Assembly (NCBI GenBank): GCA_002383165.1
Contig: DFXK01000011.1
Coordinates: forward strand, 305,251 to 369,250
Reading direction: 5' to 3'
DNA from: Flavobacteriales bacterium UBA4110
GTDB lineage: Bacteria > Bacteroidota > Bacteroidia > Flavobacteriales > Weeksellaceae
Length of the DNA stretch: 64,000 nt
Position numbers and translations under genes: made by a program. Below are positions 1 through 8,388 of the stretch, in pieces (within the stretch, counting starts at the first letter, position 1; every line of letters begins with the position of its first letter). The notes under the pieces are model-generated. The model was not told the origin of the DNA, did not search any database, and saw only the letters and a program-made list of their open reading frames with translations.

Positions 1-3000
1 CTTGGTTATCCTTAGGAGCTCTGAAAGTATAACCACCACCACCAGAAGTAGTATAAGTAATTAACTGATAAGCATTGTTAGATACGAAGTAGCTTTTCCC
101 CCAATCTTTGTTAAGAAGATTTCCTACGTTGAAGATATCAAATGTCAATTGGAATCTGTGAACTCTGTCTTTGATAGTAATTCCCAAATCTTGAGTAATT
201 CTCAAATCGAATTTGTGTTCCCAAGGTGTTCTAGCGCCATTTCTCTCAGCATATTGTCCTCTTCGAGTTCTTAAGTACGGATCTTGCTCAATGAAAGCAT
301 CCAACGCAGCCCATTGTTGTGCAGCTGTAGCGGGATTAGATCCTGTCAATGCAACCAATTTAATTTCGCTTGCGTTTCTTGGTACATAAAGCAGGTCGTT
401 AGAGAAAGCTCCGTCACCATTCACATCACCATTATATAAGTAAGTGAAAGGGGAACCAGATGTTCCTGCGTAGAACAAACTGAATCCAGTTGAGAAAGCT
501 TTGTTTCTACCGTATTCTATTTTATAACCAGCACTTCCAATAGTTCTGTGTCTGATATCAAAGTTTGAGTTTGCAAGAGGAGGATTATTTGGACTTGTAA
601 CTATTTGTGTAAACTCCCAGTTAGATAATGCAGTACTACTGTTACCATCATTAACGGAAGCAGATTGTCCATTAGTATAAGCAGCCATCAAATCTAATCC
701 GAAACCGAATGATTTTTGTAATTGAGTTGTTAAGCTGTAAGTATAACCTCTACTTGAGTTACTCATTAGAATAACATTTGTAAAGTCGGTAGAGTTTACT
801 CTCTGTCCCGCATAGTTAGGTCTTACATCTGCACCACCTGATAAAGCTGGATTGATGTTTCCATTACTTCCAGAGATATTGATATCAGAATATACGATGT
901 TATTCATTGTTTTTGAAACCATACCTTCCAAAGTAGCATTGATTCCTCCAGGTAATTTGAAATCTCCTGCTAAATTGAATCTCAATACTTGAGGGATTTT
1001 GAAGTCATCACTTACTAAGTTAACCTCAGTGCGCTTAGATCCTGAACCCATGTTTTGTTGATTTTCGATATTTGGGTCGAATCCATTGCCACCGTTGATA
1101 GCCGTAGTTTTTGCATCAACAGTACCGAATAACATTCCGCTGTTTGTAAATTGGTTAGATAACCAAACGAAAGGTACTCTTCCGGTGAACACACCAGCAC
1201 CACCACGTAGTACTAGAGATCTGTCGCCGTTTACATTATAATTAAATCCAGCTCTTGGTGCCCACAATAATTGACCGCTAGGTGTATTGTCAGTTCTGTA
1301 TCCAGGGAAAGATGCTTCGATTTTTGGATTTCTCAAAGGCTTATCTCCAATGATTGGAACATCTAATCTGATACCATAAGTTAATCTAAAATTTTTGAAA
1401 ACCTCAGATTCTCCTTGAGCATAGAAACCTAATTGAGCCGCACTGAACTTAGCTTCAGGTCTTGGTTCGCCAGGAATAAGAGAATAAGTGGCTCTAACTC
1501 TCGCAGGTACATTGTTCAAATAATCTGCTACACTGTTGAAATCCCACCTACCATTTAGGTTGTTAATAAATAAGTTTCTGAAACTAAAGAATTCGTTATG
1601 AGTTCCTAAAGTAAATGTGTTTTTTCCAATATTCCATTTGAAGTTATCAGTAACTTCGAAAATAGTTTGATCTAATTCATTAGCAAATGAACTTCTTTGT
1701 GAGCCAAATTCTGCAGATGCTCCAGAAACTCCTCCAATATTCAAGATAGTAATTTGTGGGAAAGGACTTCCTGCTGTATCACGACTATCCTTGATAGATG
1801 AATATCCTAAGATTAAATTATTGGAGAAACTACTGTTAAAGTTACTTCTTAATTCAGCAACCAAACTACTTTGTTTGTTCGTGAATTTGTATGCATTATT
1901 TCCAAATCTGAAAAAGTTAGCACTTCTTGATAAGTTATCATCAAAGGCATCAATGTAGTTATAACGAAGAGTAAATTGGTGTTTGTCGTTGATGTTCCAG
2001 TCAATCTTACCAAGGAACTTATTGTTTTGAGTCTGGATATCCTGAGGACCGTAGCTACCGACATCATATCCATATTTTGAAAGGGTATAATCAGCAATTT
2101 GCTGAGCAATTTCATTGGTCATAGTGCTTCCGGCTTCACCTGCATTGAAAGCTAAAGGAGAAGTTCTTCTTCCAGATTCTGCATTGAAAAAGAAGAATAA
2201 TTTATCTTTAATCAATGGACCTCCAACTCTTAAACCGTATTGGCTATCACTGAATTTTGAAGATTTTTCGCCAGTAATAACACTTTTACCAATTGTTTTT
2301 TCATTTCTTCCGAAGAAATATAATGAACCTTCAAATTTATTAGTTCCAGATCTTGTAACTGCATTGACTCCAGCGCCTGTAAAGTTTCCTTGTGTTACGT
2401 CAAAAGGTGCAAGAGCTACCTGAAGTTCTTGAATAGCGTCCAATGAGATTGGTTGAGTACCAGCTTGTCCCCCAGGTGTACCAGAACCAGAAAGTCCAAA
2501 AACATCATTGTTTACAGCGCCATCAATGGTAATGTTGTTGTATCTGTTATTAGCTCCTCCGAAAGAGTTTCCGTTAGCTTGTGGCGTAAGTCTAGTAAAG
2601 TCTTGAAGAGATCTACTTAGAGTAGGCATGCTCTCTAGTTGTTTTCGTCCGACAACAGTTGTTGCTCCATTCTTCTTAGAATTTCTTCCTACCGCTACAA
2701 TTTTCACTGCTTCAATAGAAGTTTCGCTTTCTTGAGTCAATGTTGCGTCGACAGCAAAAGGCTCTCCTAATTGTAGATATACATCATTGTATATCACTGG
2801 TCTCAAATTAGCATAGGTAATTTCAATTGTATAAGGACCTCCAACACGAAGATTCGGTAGATTGAAATAACCAGAGCTGTTAGAAACTCCAGAATATACA
2901 GTTCCCGAAGGTTGGTGAACCGCTTTGATAGTTGCCCCAGCAGTTTTTTTGCCTGCAGCTTGAGTAACAACTCCGTTTACACTACTGGTTGTTACCTGTG

Positions 3001-3055
3001 CAGATGCTGTGAAAAAACCGGCAAGTAAAATTGCAACAATTAAAGTCTTTTTCAT
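1..3055 (-). CDS. TonB-dependent receptor, Oar-like (3' end cut by window edge)
   Basis: The minus-strand frame is open from an ATG at 3053-3055 to base 1 without a stop, about 1018 codons, so the C-terminus lies outside the window. It begins with a signal peptide (MKKTLIVAILLAGFFTASAQ), then a carboxypeptidase-regulatory-like domain (about residues 25-105, SGVSNSSGYFNLPNLRVGGPY), then a TonB plug (VGRKQLESMPTLSRSLQDF, TIDGAVNNDVFG) and a long beta-barrel rich in aromatic and Asn residues. Oar-like proteins of Bacteroidota have this architecture and this size, about 1000-1100 residues. It should be an outer-membrane, energy-dependent transporter or surface receptor. The substrate cannot be read from the sequence, and no SusD partner is visible on the available side. 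Confidence 0.9.
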   Translation of the reverse strand, partial: MKKTLIVAILLAGFFTASAQVTTSSVNGVVTQAAGKKTAGATIKAVHQPSGTVYSGVSNSSGYFNLPNLRVGGPYTIEITYANLRPVIYNDVYLQLGEPFAVDATLTQESETSIEAVKIVAVGRNSKKNGATTVVGRKQLESMPTLSRSLQDFTRLTPQANGNSFGGANNRYNNITIDGAVNNDVFGLSGSGTPGGQAGTQPISLDAIQELQVALAPFDVTQGNFTGAGVNAVTRSGTNKFEGSLYFFGRNEKTIGKSVITGEKSSKFSDSQYGLRVGGPLIKDKLFFFFNAESGRRTSPLAFNAGEAGSTMTNEIAQQIADYTLSKYGYDVGSYGPQDIQTQNNKFLGKIDWNINDKHQFTLRYNYIDAFDDNLSRSANFFRFGNNAYKFTNKQSSLVAELRSNFNSSFSNNLILGYSSIKDSRDTAGSPFPQITILNIGGVSGASAEFGSQRSSFANELDQTIFEVTDNFKWNIGKNTFTLGTHNEFFSFRNLFINNLNGRWDFNSVADYLNNVPARVRATYSLIPGEPRPEAKFSAAQLGFYAQGESEVFKNFRLTYGIRLDVPIIGDKPLRNPKIEASFPGYRTDNTPSGQLLWAPRAGFNYNVNGDRSLVLRGGAGVFTGRVPFVWLSNQFTNSGMLFGTVDAKTTAINGGNGFDPNIENQQNMGSGSKRTEVNLVSDDFKIPQVLRFNLAGDFKLPGGINATLEGMVSKTMNNIVYSDINISGSNGNINPALSGGADVRPNYAGQRVNSTDFTNVILMSNSSRGYTYSLTTQLQKSFGFGLDLMAAYTNGQSASVNDGNSSTALSNWEFTQIVTSPNNPPLANSNFDIRHRTIGSAGYKIEYGRNKAFSTGFSLFYAGTSGSPFTYLYNGDVNGDGAFSNDLLYVPRNASEIKLVALTGSNPATAAQQWAALDAFIEQDPYLRTRRGQYAERNGARTPWEHKFDLRITQDLGITIKDRVHRFQLTFDIFNVGNLLNKDWGKSYFVSNNAYQLITYTTSGGGGYTFRAPKDNQ

Positions 3056-3116
3056 TTTCTTTAAGATTTATGTTGCAAAAGTCTTAAAAAAAATGATAAC
3101 TCCTGTTAAGAAAGTG

Positions 3117-3980
3117 TTAAATTTTTAAAGCCTTGAGGCTCAGGTCGATATTGCTCGAAGAGTGGGTTATTGCGCCCGCTGAGATAAATTTAACGCCAGT
3201 TTTTGCCACCGAATTTAGCACCTCGCGCGTAATTCCACCGCTTGCTTCTGTCTCAGCTTTTCCATTAACTAGATTTACAGCTTTAGCCATCATTTCCACA
3301 TCCATATTATCAAACATAATTCTGTCTGCACCAGATTTTACAGCTTCTTCAACTTCTTCAAGATTACGTGTTTCAACCTCAATTTTAAGTTTCAGCTTGT
3401 TTTTCTTGACATAATCTTTTGCCATTTTCACGGCATTGGTAATACTTCCGTTATAATCGATATGATTGTCTTTCAGCATTATCATATCATAAAGGCCATA
3501 TCTGTGATTGGTTCCGCCACCAATGGCCACCGCCCATTTTTCACAAACTCGGAAATTAGGAGTTGTTTTTCTAGTATCCAGTAGTTTTGTCTTAGTTCCG
3601 ACTAACCGAGAATCCCAATCGTGAGTCATCGTAGCAATGCCACTCATTCTTTGCATACAGTTCAGAACCAAGCGTTCCGTAGAAAGAATCGACCTCGCTT
3701 TTCCGGAAACTATAAAAGCAACATCCCCTTTTTTAGCAGGCTGACCATCTTTTATAAAAACTTCAACATTGAGATTTTTATCAAAATATTTGAAAATAAT
3801 TTCTGCCAATTCAACACCCGCCAAAATGCAGTTTTCTTTGACCAAAAGCTCTGCTTTCTGCTCCAGATCTTTTGGAATGGTTGATAATGTAGAATGGTCA
3901 CCGTTTTGGATGTCTTCTTCCAATGCCGTTCGGATGAATTCTTTTAAAACTTTATCGGATGCGTATGCTGGTCTTTTCAT
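3117..3980 (-). CDS. nadC: Nicotinate-nucleotide pyrophosphorylase (carboxylating), quinolinate phosphoribosyltransferase
   Basis: This enzyme condenses quinolinate with PRPP, releasing CO2, to give nicotinate mononucleotide in de novo NAD synthesis. The 287-residue length is normal. Family signatures are visible: ALEEDIQNGDHST near the N-terminus, DTRKTTP at residues 135-141, GGGTNHRYGLYD at about 154-165, LKDNHI, and EVETRNLEEVEEA in the barrel. It lies 5 nt downstream of nadB on the same strand, so the two are almost certainly cotranscribed and catalyse linked steps. nadA (quinolinate synthase), the step between them, is not adjacent and must lie elsewhere. Confidence 0.95.
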   Translation of the reverse strand: MKRPAYASDKVLKEFIRTALEEDIQNGDHSTLSTIPKDLEQKAELLVKENCILAGVELAEIIFKYFDKNLNVEVFIKDGQPAKKGDVAFIVSGKARSILSTERLVLNCMQRMSGIATMTHDWDSRLVGTKTKLLDTRKTTPNFRVCEKWAVAIGGGTNHRYGLYDMIMLKDNHIDYNGSITNAVKMAKDYVKKNKLKLKIEVETRNLEEVEEAVKSGADRIMFDNMDVEMMAKAVNLVNGKAETEASGGITREVLNSVAKTGVKFISAGAITHSSSNIDLSLKALKI

Positions 3981-3985
3981 TGCTT

Positions 3986-5584
3986 TTAATTTTCTTTTAT
4001 CAATAATGGTTTCGTCGCCAAATCTTTATTATAAAATGCGCCTTTGTTTTCTTTCATTTCCAGAGAATGTTTGATAATCAGATAAGAAACATTTACAAGA
4101 TTTCTCAGTTCAGAAAGCTGTGGCGAAAGTATGGAATAATTATAAAGTTCTGTTACGGCTTCATAAATTTCGCGTTGTTTTTTCTTCGCCAATTCTAATC
4201 TCGCATTACTTCTCACGATGGCAACCAAATCGCTCATCATTTCCTGAAGTTGTTTTCTGAGATAAGTTACCAAAACCATTTCGTCCATCATTTTCATTCC
4301 TTCTTCATTCCATTCCGGAACAGCTTTCAAATCATCAAAATTGAAATCATTTTCTTTCAATAATTCAACTGTTTTCATCGCTGCATTATGACCAAAAACC
4401 AAACCTTCCAATAAAGAATTCGAAGCTAATCTATTGGCGCCGTGAAGTCCAGAATTGGTGCATTCTCCAACTGCAAAAAGATTTTTGATGGATGATTGCC
4501 CGTTTTTGTCCGTTTCAATTCCGCCCATCAGATAATGACAAGCCGGAACCACGGGAATCAATTCCCTCATCGGGTCGATGCCTTCATCCATGCATTTTTG
4601 GTATATATTTGGGAAGTGATGGATGAATTTTTCCTTGTCCATTTCACGGCAATCTAATCCCACGTATTCGTCTCCGCTTATTTTCAATTCATTATCAATG
4701 GCTCTTGCAACAATGTCTCTAGATGCTAATTCTTCGCGTTCATCGTATTTTTGCATAAAAGGTTTTCCGTTTTTGGTGCGAAGTTTTGCGCCATCGCCAC
4801 GAACAGCTTCGGAAATCAAAAACAACATTCCGTCTCTTTTAGAATACATTGCGGTTGGATGAAACTGATAATATTGCATATTCGAAACCATGCCTTGTGC
4901 TCTATGAACAAAAGCAATTCCGTCTCCTGTGGCAATAATTGGGTTGGTTGTGTTTTTATAAACGTGTCCAGCACCTCCTGTAGCAACCAAAGTAATTTTC
5001 GAAGTGATTTTTTTGATTTTCTTATTTTGCTCATCAAGAACATAAGCACCGTAACCATGGATGTTTCCTTTGTCCAATTCTTTTCCCGGAACATGATGCT
5101 GAGTTATCAAATCGATAACGTAATGATGAGGTAATATCTCGATATTTGGAGAGTTTCTGACAGTTTCCAAAAGCGCTCTTTCGATTTCGAAACCTGTGAT
5201 ATCTTTATGATGAACTATTCTATTTTCCGTATGACCGCCTTCTCGTCCGAGTGAGTATTTTCCTTTTTCTTGGTCAAATTTTGCGCCCCATTCTACGATT
5301 TCATTAAAACGTAAAGGCGCTTCTTCCACCACAATTTTTACAATTTCTGGGTCATTGATGTAATCTCCAGCCCGCAAAGTATCGTCGATGTGTTTTTGAA
5401 AATTATCTTTAGAAAAGTCTGTAACGACTGCCAATCCGCCTTGTGCATATTTGGTATTGCTTTCGTCTTCGTTGGATTTTGTAACGATGGTAATTTTAGT
5501 TTCTGGTAATTGCTCGGAAATTTTGATGGCGTAAGATAAGCCTGAAATTCCGGAACCGATTACGAGAACGTCTGTTTTTATCAT
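3986..5584 (-). CDS. nadB: L-aspartate oxidase
   Basis: This FAD enzyme oxidises L-aspartate to iminoaspartate, the first step of de novo NAD synthesis. The dinucleotide-binding motif GSGISGLSY is at residues 10-18. The succinate dehydrogenase/fumarate reductase-type flavoprotein pattern follows: GREGGHTENRIVHHKDITG (active-site region), ASRDIVARAI and PACHYLMGGIETD, with a helical C-terminal domain. The 532-residue length fits the family. The gene is directly upstream of nadC. The HPTAM and REGGHTENR motifs separate it from SdhA and FrdA, which would have a histidyl-FAD motif and sdhB/C neighbours. Confidence 0.95.
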   Translation of the reverse strand: MIKTDVLVIGSGISGLSYAIKISEQLPETKITIVTKSNEDESNTKYAQGGLAVVTDFSKDNFQKHIDDTLRAGDYINDPEIVKIVVEEAPLRFNEIVEWGAKFDQEKGKYSLGREGGHTENRIVHHKDITGFEIERALLETVRNSPNIEILPHHYVIDLITQHHVPGKELDKGNIHGYGAYVLDEQNKKIKKITSKITLVATGGAGHVYKNTTNPIIATGDGIAFVHRAQGMVSNMQYYQFHPTAMYSKRDGMLFLISEAVRGDGAKLRTKNGKPFMQKYDEREELASRDIVARAIDNELKISGDEYVGLDCREMDKEKFIHHFPNIYQKCMDEGIDPMRELIPVVPACHYLMGGIETDKNGQSSIKNLFAVGECTNSGLHGANRLASNSLLEGLVFGHNAAMKTVELLKENDFNFDDLKAVPEWNEEGMKMMDEMVLVTYLRKQLQEMMSDLVAIVRSNARLELAKKKQREIYEAVTELYNYSILSPQLSELRNLVNVSYLIIKHSLEMKENKGAFYNKDLATKPLLIKEN

Positions 5585-5596
5585 AAATAAGAATTA

Positions 5597-5620
5597 ATAA
5601 TTCTCAATATCTGAGAAAAT
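5597..5620. repeat. Small AT-rich hairpin in the nadB-nitroreductase gap
   Basis: A short perfect palindrome (AGAATTA/TAATTCT) lies between the nitroreductase gene, which ends at 5635, and nadB. On the minus strand there is no long T tract, so its function as a terminator is uncertain. Confidence 0.3.
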
Positions 5621-5634
5621 TCAAAAGAATAAAG

Positions 5635-6261
5635 TTAAATGAATTTGATGAACTTATCCGCAGGTTTTCTGACTTTTTTGAAATTCTGAAAAATATCATC
5701 TTCTGCACGATAGCCTAAAGCCAAAACAACGGCAACTTTTTCATTCTCTTTATCAATTTTCAAAACATCTTCCAAGATTTCCGCTTTGAAACCTTCCATT
5801 GGACAAGTATCGATTTTTTCCTCAGCAGAAGCTAAAATCAATGAACCAAGAACAATGTAATTCTGTTTCTCGGACCAGCTTTCCAATTCTTTCTGGGTGT
5901 AATTTTCTAAAAATTGATTGATGTTATTTCTAAAAGCCGACAATTGTTCCAAAGTCACGCCTCGCTCATTAATAATATGTCCAAAATAATTATCTACATA
6001 CTCCTTATTAATATGAGTCTTAGAAACCAATACAATAAGATGTGAACAAGTTGAAATCTGAGATGGATTATAAAATGCCGGAATCAATTTCTGAATCGTT
6101 TCATCATTCTCAACCACCAAAAGATGATAAGGCTGTAGTCCTAATGAGCTGACAGACAATCTTCCAGCTTCCAGAATGTTATTTAATTTCTCTGATGAAA
6201 TTTTCCTCCCATCAAATTTTTTTACAGAATATCGCCAGTTAAGTGCTTCTAAATAATTCAT
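5635..6261 (-). CDS. Nitroreductase-family NAD(P)H-dependent oxidoreductase
   Basis: The 208-residue protein is a flavin (FMN) nitroreductase-family enzyme. The N-terminal WRYSVKKFDGRKIS carries the conserved R-(S/T)-x-(R/K)-x-F pattern that contacts FMN phosphate. LEAGRLSVSSLGLQPYHLLVV is the A-P-S-x-x-x-x-Q-P-like block. A C-terminal GYRAEDD segment precedes the KVRKP tail seen in NfsB/YdgI-type enzymes. These cytosolic enzymes reduce quinones, nitroaromatics or flavins; the physiological substrate here is unknown. A TATATTTG element ends 4 nt before the ATG, which predicts an almost leaderless mRNA. It precedes nadBC on the same strand, but the 50-nt gap and hairpin make cotranscription uncertain. 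Confidence 0.85.
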   Translation of the reverse strand: MNYLEALNWRYSVKKFDGRKISSEKLNNILEAGRLSVSSLGLQPYHLLVVENDETIQKLIPAFYNPSQISTCSHLIVLVSKTHINKEYVDNYFGHIINERGVTLEQLSAFRNNINQFLENYTQKELESWSEKQNYIVLGSLILASAEEKIDTCPMEGFKAEILEDVLKIDKENEKVAVVLALGYRAEDDIFQNFKKVRKPADKFIKFI

Positions 6262-6265
6262 ATAA

Positions 6266-6273
6266 CAAATATA
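6266..6273 (-). promoter_or_regulatory. -7 element (TATATTTG) of the nitroreductase gene
   Basis: On the minus strand this is an exact match to the Bacteroidota -7 consensus TAnnTTTG. Only 4 nt separate it from the start codon, so transcription probably begins at or within a base or two of the ATG. Confidence 0.6.
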
Positions 6274-6460
6274 CTCATTTATGATTTTGGTTTAGAATCA
6301 TTTTAAATAATGAAACTTTTTCCAACCGAATTTTTTAATTCATTCATTGCAAATGCTTTATGGTAAGGCTTTTCGCAATATTTCATTTTAATCGATTTTA
6401 AATCAAATCATTAGCCAACAAAGCTATGAAATCAAAAAGTTATAAACATTAAGTATAAAA

Positions 6461-6485
6461 GTGGGCGAAAGTGGTAAAATGTGGT
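6461..6485 (+). promoter_or_regulatory. MraZ-box array upstream of mraZ
   Basis: GTGG occurs at 6461, 6471 and 6481, an exact 10-nt period, with the first copy reading GTGGG. MraZ proteins of other bacteria are known to bind tandem GTGG(G)-type boxes spaced about one helical turn apart upstream of their own operon. The array lies just upstream of the -7 element at 6497, so bound MraZ would cover the promoter. It is likely the operator for feedback control of the whole dcw block. Confidence 0.7.
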
Positions 6486-6496
6486 AGATTTTTATA

Positions 6497-6504
6497 TAAA
6501 TTTG
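6497..6504 (+). promoter_or_regulatory. -7 element (TAAATTTG) of the dcw operon
   Basis: This is an exact TAnnTTTG match that ends 6 nt before the ATG of mraZ at 6511. The predicted start point is at about 6509-6511, giving a nearly leaderless message. No convincing TTG is seen at the -33 distance, where the MraZ boxes lie instead. This is the only good promoter I found for the cluster, which runs to the hairpin at 24854. Confidence 0.65.
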
Positions 6505-6510
6505 CTCCAA

Positions 6511-6978
6511 ATGAAAAACTTCATTGGAACATACGAGTGTAAAATAGATGACAAAGGGCGCGTCAAACTGCCTGCTTCGCTTACGAAGCAGATGGAACAT
6601 TTTGCAGATGAGCCATTTGTGATCAAGCGTTCGGTGTTTCAAAAGTGTCTTGAGGTCTATCCAATGAAGCCTTGGGAAAAACTGATGGCAAAAATAAACG
6701 GTCTGAACCGATTTGTGAAAAGAAATGCAGATTTTATCAGAATGTTTACGGCAGGAGTTAAAACTGCAGAGTTGGATAACGTGGGCCGTTTGCAAATCAG
6801 TAAGGATTTAACACAATTTGCAAATCTTGGAAAAGATATCGTGATTACGAGTGCTGGCGAATTGTTTGAGATTTGGGATAAAGTTTCTTATGAACAGGTT
6901 ATCTCAGTCAGTGAGTCTGATTTCGCTAGTCTTGCGGAAGATGTGATGGGAAATCTTGATTCCGAAGAATCAAATTAA
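6511..6978 (+). CDS. mraZ: Transcriptional regulator MraZ
   Basis: The 155-residue protein carries two SpoVT/AbrB-like swapped-hairpin repeats. DDKGRVKLPASL (residues 13-24) and DNVGRLQISKDL (second half) are the paired D-x-x-G-R motifs of the MraZ family. MraZ forms a ring and represses the dcw operon by binding GTGG boxes. I chose the ATG at 6511 rather than the GTG at 6481. The protein then opens MKNFIGTY, as the family does, and the GTG is itself the third MraZ box and lies upstream of the -7 element. First gene of the dcw block; rsmH follows after an 81-nt gap. Confidence 0.93.
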   Translation: MKNFIGTYECKIDDKGRVKLPASLTKQMEHFADEPFVIKRSVFQKCLEVYPMKPWEKLMAKINGLNRFVKRNADFIRMFTAGVKTAELDNVGRLQISKDLTQFANLGKDIVITSAGELFEIWDKVSYEQVISVSESDFASLAEDVMGNLDSEESN

Positions 6979-6982
6979 TAAT

Positions 6983-7056
6983 TAAGAAGAATAATTAATA
7001 GGTTTTTAAAACCAAATTATTAAATCATTTATCAATCATCATTCATCAATTATAAA
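6983..7056. repeat. AT-rich palindromic spacer between mraZ and rsmH
   Basis: The gap holds AATAATTAAGAAGAATAATTAA, a small GGTTTTTAAAACC palindrome, then a run of ATCATT/TATCAATC/ATTCATCAATTAT motifs. The last resemble the right arm of the spacer family seen at 7981, 12250 and 24780. I see no coding sequence. Confidence 0.5.
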
Positions 7057-7059
7057 ACA

Positions 7060-7953
7060 ATGTATCACAATCCTGTCTTATTAAAACAAAGTGTAGACGC
7101 TCTGGTAACCAATCCGGACGGGATTTATGTGGACTGTACTTTTGGTGGAGGCGGTCACTCAAGAGAGATTTTAAGCAGGCTTTCCGACAGAGGAAAGTTA
7201 TTTTCTTTTGACCAAGATTTAGATGCGTTGAAAAATACGATTGATGACCCGAGATTTACTTTGGTTAATCAGAATTTTAGGTTTTTAGAAAATTCGATGT
7301 TGGCTTATGGGATTTCTCACGTTGACGGAATTTTAGCAGACTTAGGAGTTTCTTCTCATCAGTTTGACGAAGCAGAAAGAGGATTTTCCACAAGAAGCAA
7401 CGCGCCTCTTGATATGAGAATGAATGTAATGCAAGGTTTGGACGCGAAAAAAATCATCAACGATTACGAAGAAGAAGACCTCGCGAATATCTTTTATCAA
7501 TATGGAGAATTGAGAGAATCTCGAAAATTGGCAAGAGAAATCGTTCATCACAGAAAAACTAAAAAAATCAATACGACTGAGGATTTGAAAAATCTCTTCA
7601 GTTATATTCCGGCTTTTAAGCAGAACAAATTTTTTGCTCAGGTTTTTCAGGCAATTCGAATCGAAGTCAATCAGGAATTAGAAGTTTTGAAAGAGATGTT
7701 GGTTCAGTCTTACAAAATTTTAAAAATTGAAGGAAGATTGGTCGTGATTTCTTACCATTCTTTAGAAGATAGATTGGTAAAACGTTTCCTGAAAAATGGA
7801 ATGTTTGAAGGCGAACCTCAGCGTGATATCTACGGAAATTATGCAAAAGCATTCGAATTGTTGCAAACAAAAGCAATCATTCCTGATGATAAAGAAATTG
7901 AAGAAAACTCAAGAGCGCGAAGCGCAAAAATGAGAATTGGAACAAAGTTATAA
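7060..7953 (+). CDS. rsmH: 16S rRNA (cytosine(1402)-N(4))-methyltransferase
   Basis: RsmH (MraW) uses S-adenosylmethionine to methylate N4 of C1402 in the 30S decoding centre. The SAM-binding glycine loop DCTFGGGGHS is at residues 25-34. GILADLGVSSHQFD and the C-terminal VISYHSLEDRLVKRF signature are intact, and the 297-residue length is normal. It occupies its standard place second in the dcw cluster, after mraZ. An AT-rich palindromic spacer follows before ftsL. Confidence 0.96.
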   Translation: MYHNPVLLKQSVDALVTNPDGIYVDCTFGGGGHSREILSRLSDRGKLFSFDQDLDALKNTIDDPRFTLVNQNFRFLENSMLAYGISHVDGILADLGVSSHQFDEAERGFSTRSNAPLDMRMNVMQGLDAKKIINDYEEEDLANIFYQYGELRESRKLAREIVHHRKTKKINTTEDLKNLFSYIPAFKQNKFFAQVFQAIRIEVNQELEVLKEMLVQSYKILKIEGRLVVISYHSLEDRLVKRFLKNGMFEGEPQRDIYGNYAKAFELLQTKAIIPDDKEIEENSRARSAKMRIGTKL

Positions 7954-7955
7954 AT

Positions 7956-8004
7956 GATAAATGATAGGCGATAAATGATCATCAATTATCATTCATCACT
8001 TATC
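7956..8004. repeat. Palindromic spacer, GATAAATGAT family, without cargo gene
   Basis: Left arm 7956-7979 and right arm 7981-8004 are imperfect inverted copies, about 18 of 24 positions complementary, with almost no loop. The arms belong to the same sequence family as those flanking the four-helix-bundle gene at 11869 and 12250. It lies wholly between the rsmH stop and the preferred ftsL start. Confidence 0.65.
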
Positions 8005-8016
8005 AATTATAAAAAC

Positions 8017-8388
8017 GTGGCAAAGCAGACAACCTACAATAAGCAGAAAAAGAAACTCACTTTTATGGACATCATAAAGGGGAATTTTCTTAATCGTGAT
8101 GAGGTAAAGGCACATTATAAATATTTCGTGTTTATTTTCGGATTGTTGATGGTGATGATTTATAGTAATCACTTGGTTAACAAAAAAATAGAGCACGTTA
8201 ACAAGCTTAAAGAAGAAACGGAAGAATACAAATCCAGAAATGCTTACGCACAAAGTAGGCTGATAAAAATAAGAATGGAATCTGAATTGGGAAAAGAAAT
8301 GGTTAAGGATTCTTTGGTGAGTTTGGAAAGCCACCCGATGAAATTATTGATAAAAGTAGACAGCACAGATGATAAAGCAACCAAATAA
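8017..8388 (+). CDS. ftsL: FtsL-like cell-division membrane protein
   Basis: This small bitopic protein has a basic cytoplasmic N-terminus (KQTTYNKQKKK), one transmembrane segment (YFVFIFGLLMVMIYS) and a periplasmic coiled-coil stretch rich in K/E (KKIEHVNKLKEETEEYKSRN). This is the FtsL layout, and its position between rsmH and the ftsI-type PBP2 fits. FtsL links FtsQ/FtsB to FtsWI activation in the divisome. I prefer the GTG at 8017 (123 residues) because the upstream in-frame ATG at 7975 lies inside the palindromic spacer and would encode its repeats. It overlaps the next gene by 20 nt, suggesting translational coupling. Sequence conservation in this family is weak, so the call rests on topology and location. 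Confidence 0.8.
   Translation: MAKQTTYNKQKKKLTFMDIIKGNFLNRDEVKAHYKYFVFIFGLLMVMIYSNHLVNKKIEHVNKLKEETEEYKSRNAYAQSRLIKIRMESELGKEMVKDSLVSLESHPMKLLIKVDSTDDKATK

Noticed and set aside
3056..3116. A promoter for the TonB receptor
   Set aside because: The minus-strand sequence has GACTTTTG, one base off TAnnTTTG and with weak upstream context; not strong enough to list.
6481..6510. GTG start 30 nt upstream for mraZ
   Set aside because: It coincides with the third MraZ box and lies upstream of the -7 element; the protein aligns with the family from the ATG at 6511.
7975..8016. ATG at 7975 as the ftsL start
   Set aside because: The extra 14 codons are palindromic-spacer sequence; the GTG at 8017 begins a plausible basic cytoplasmic tail.
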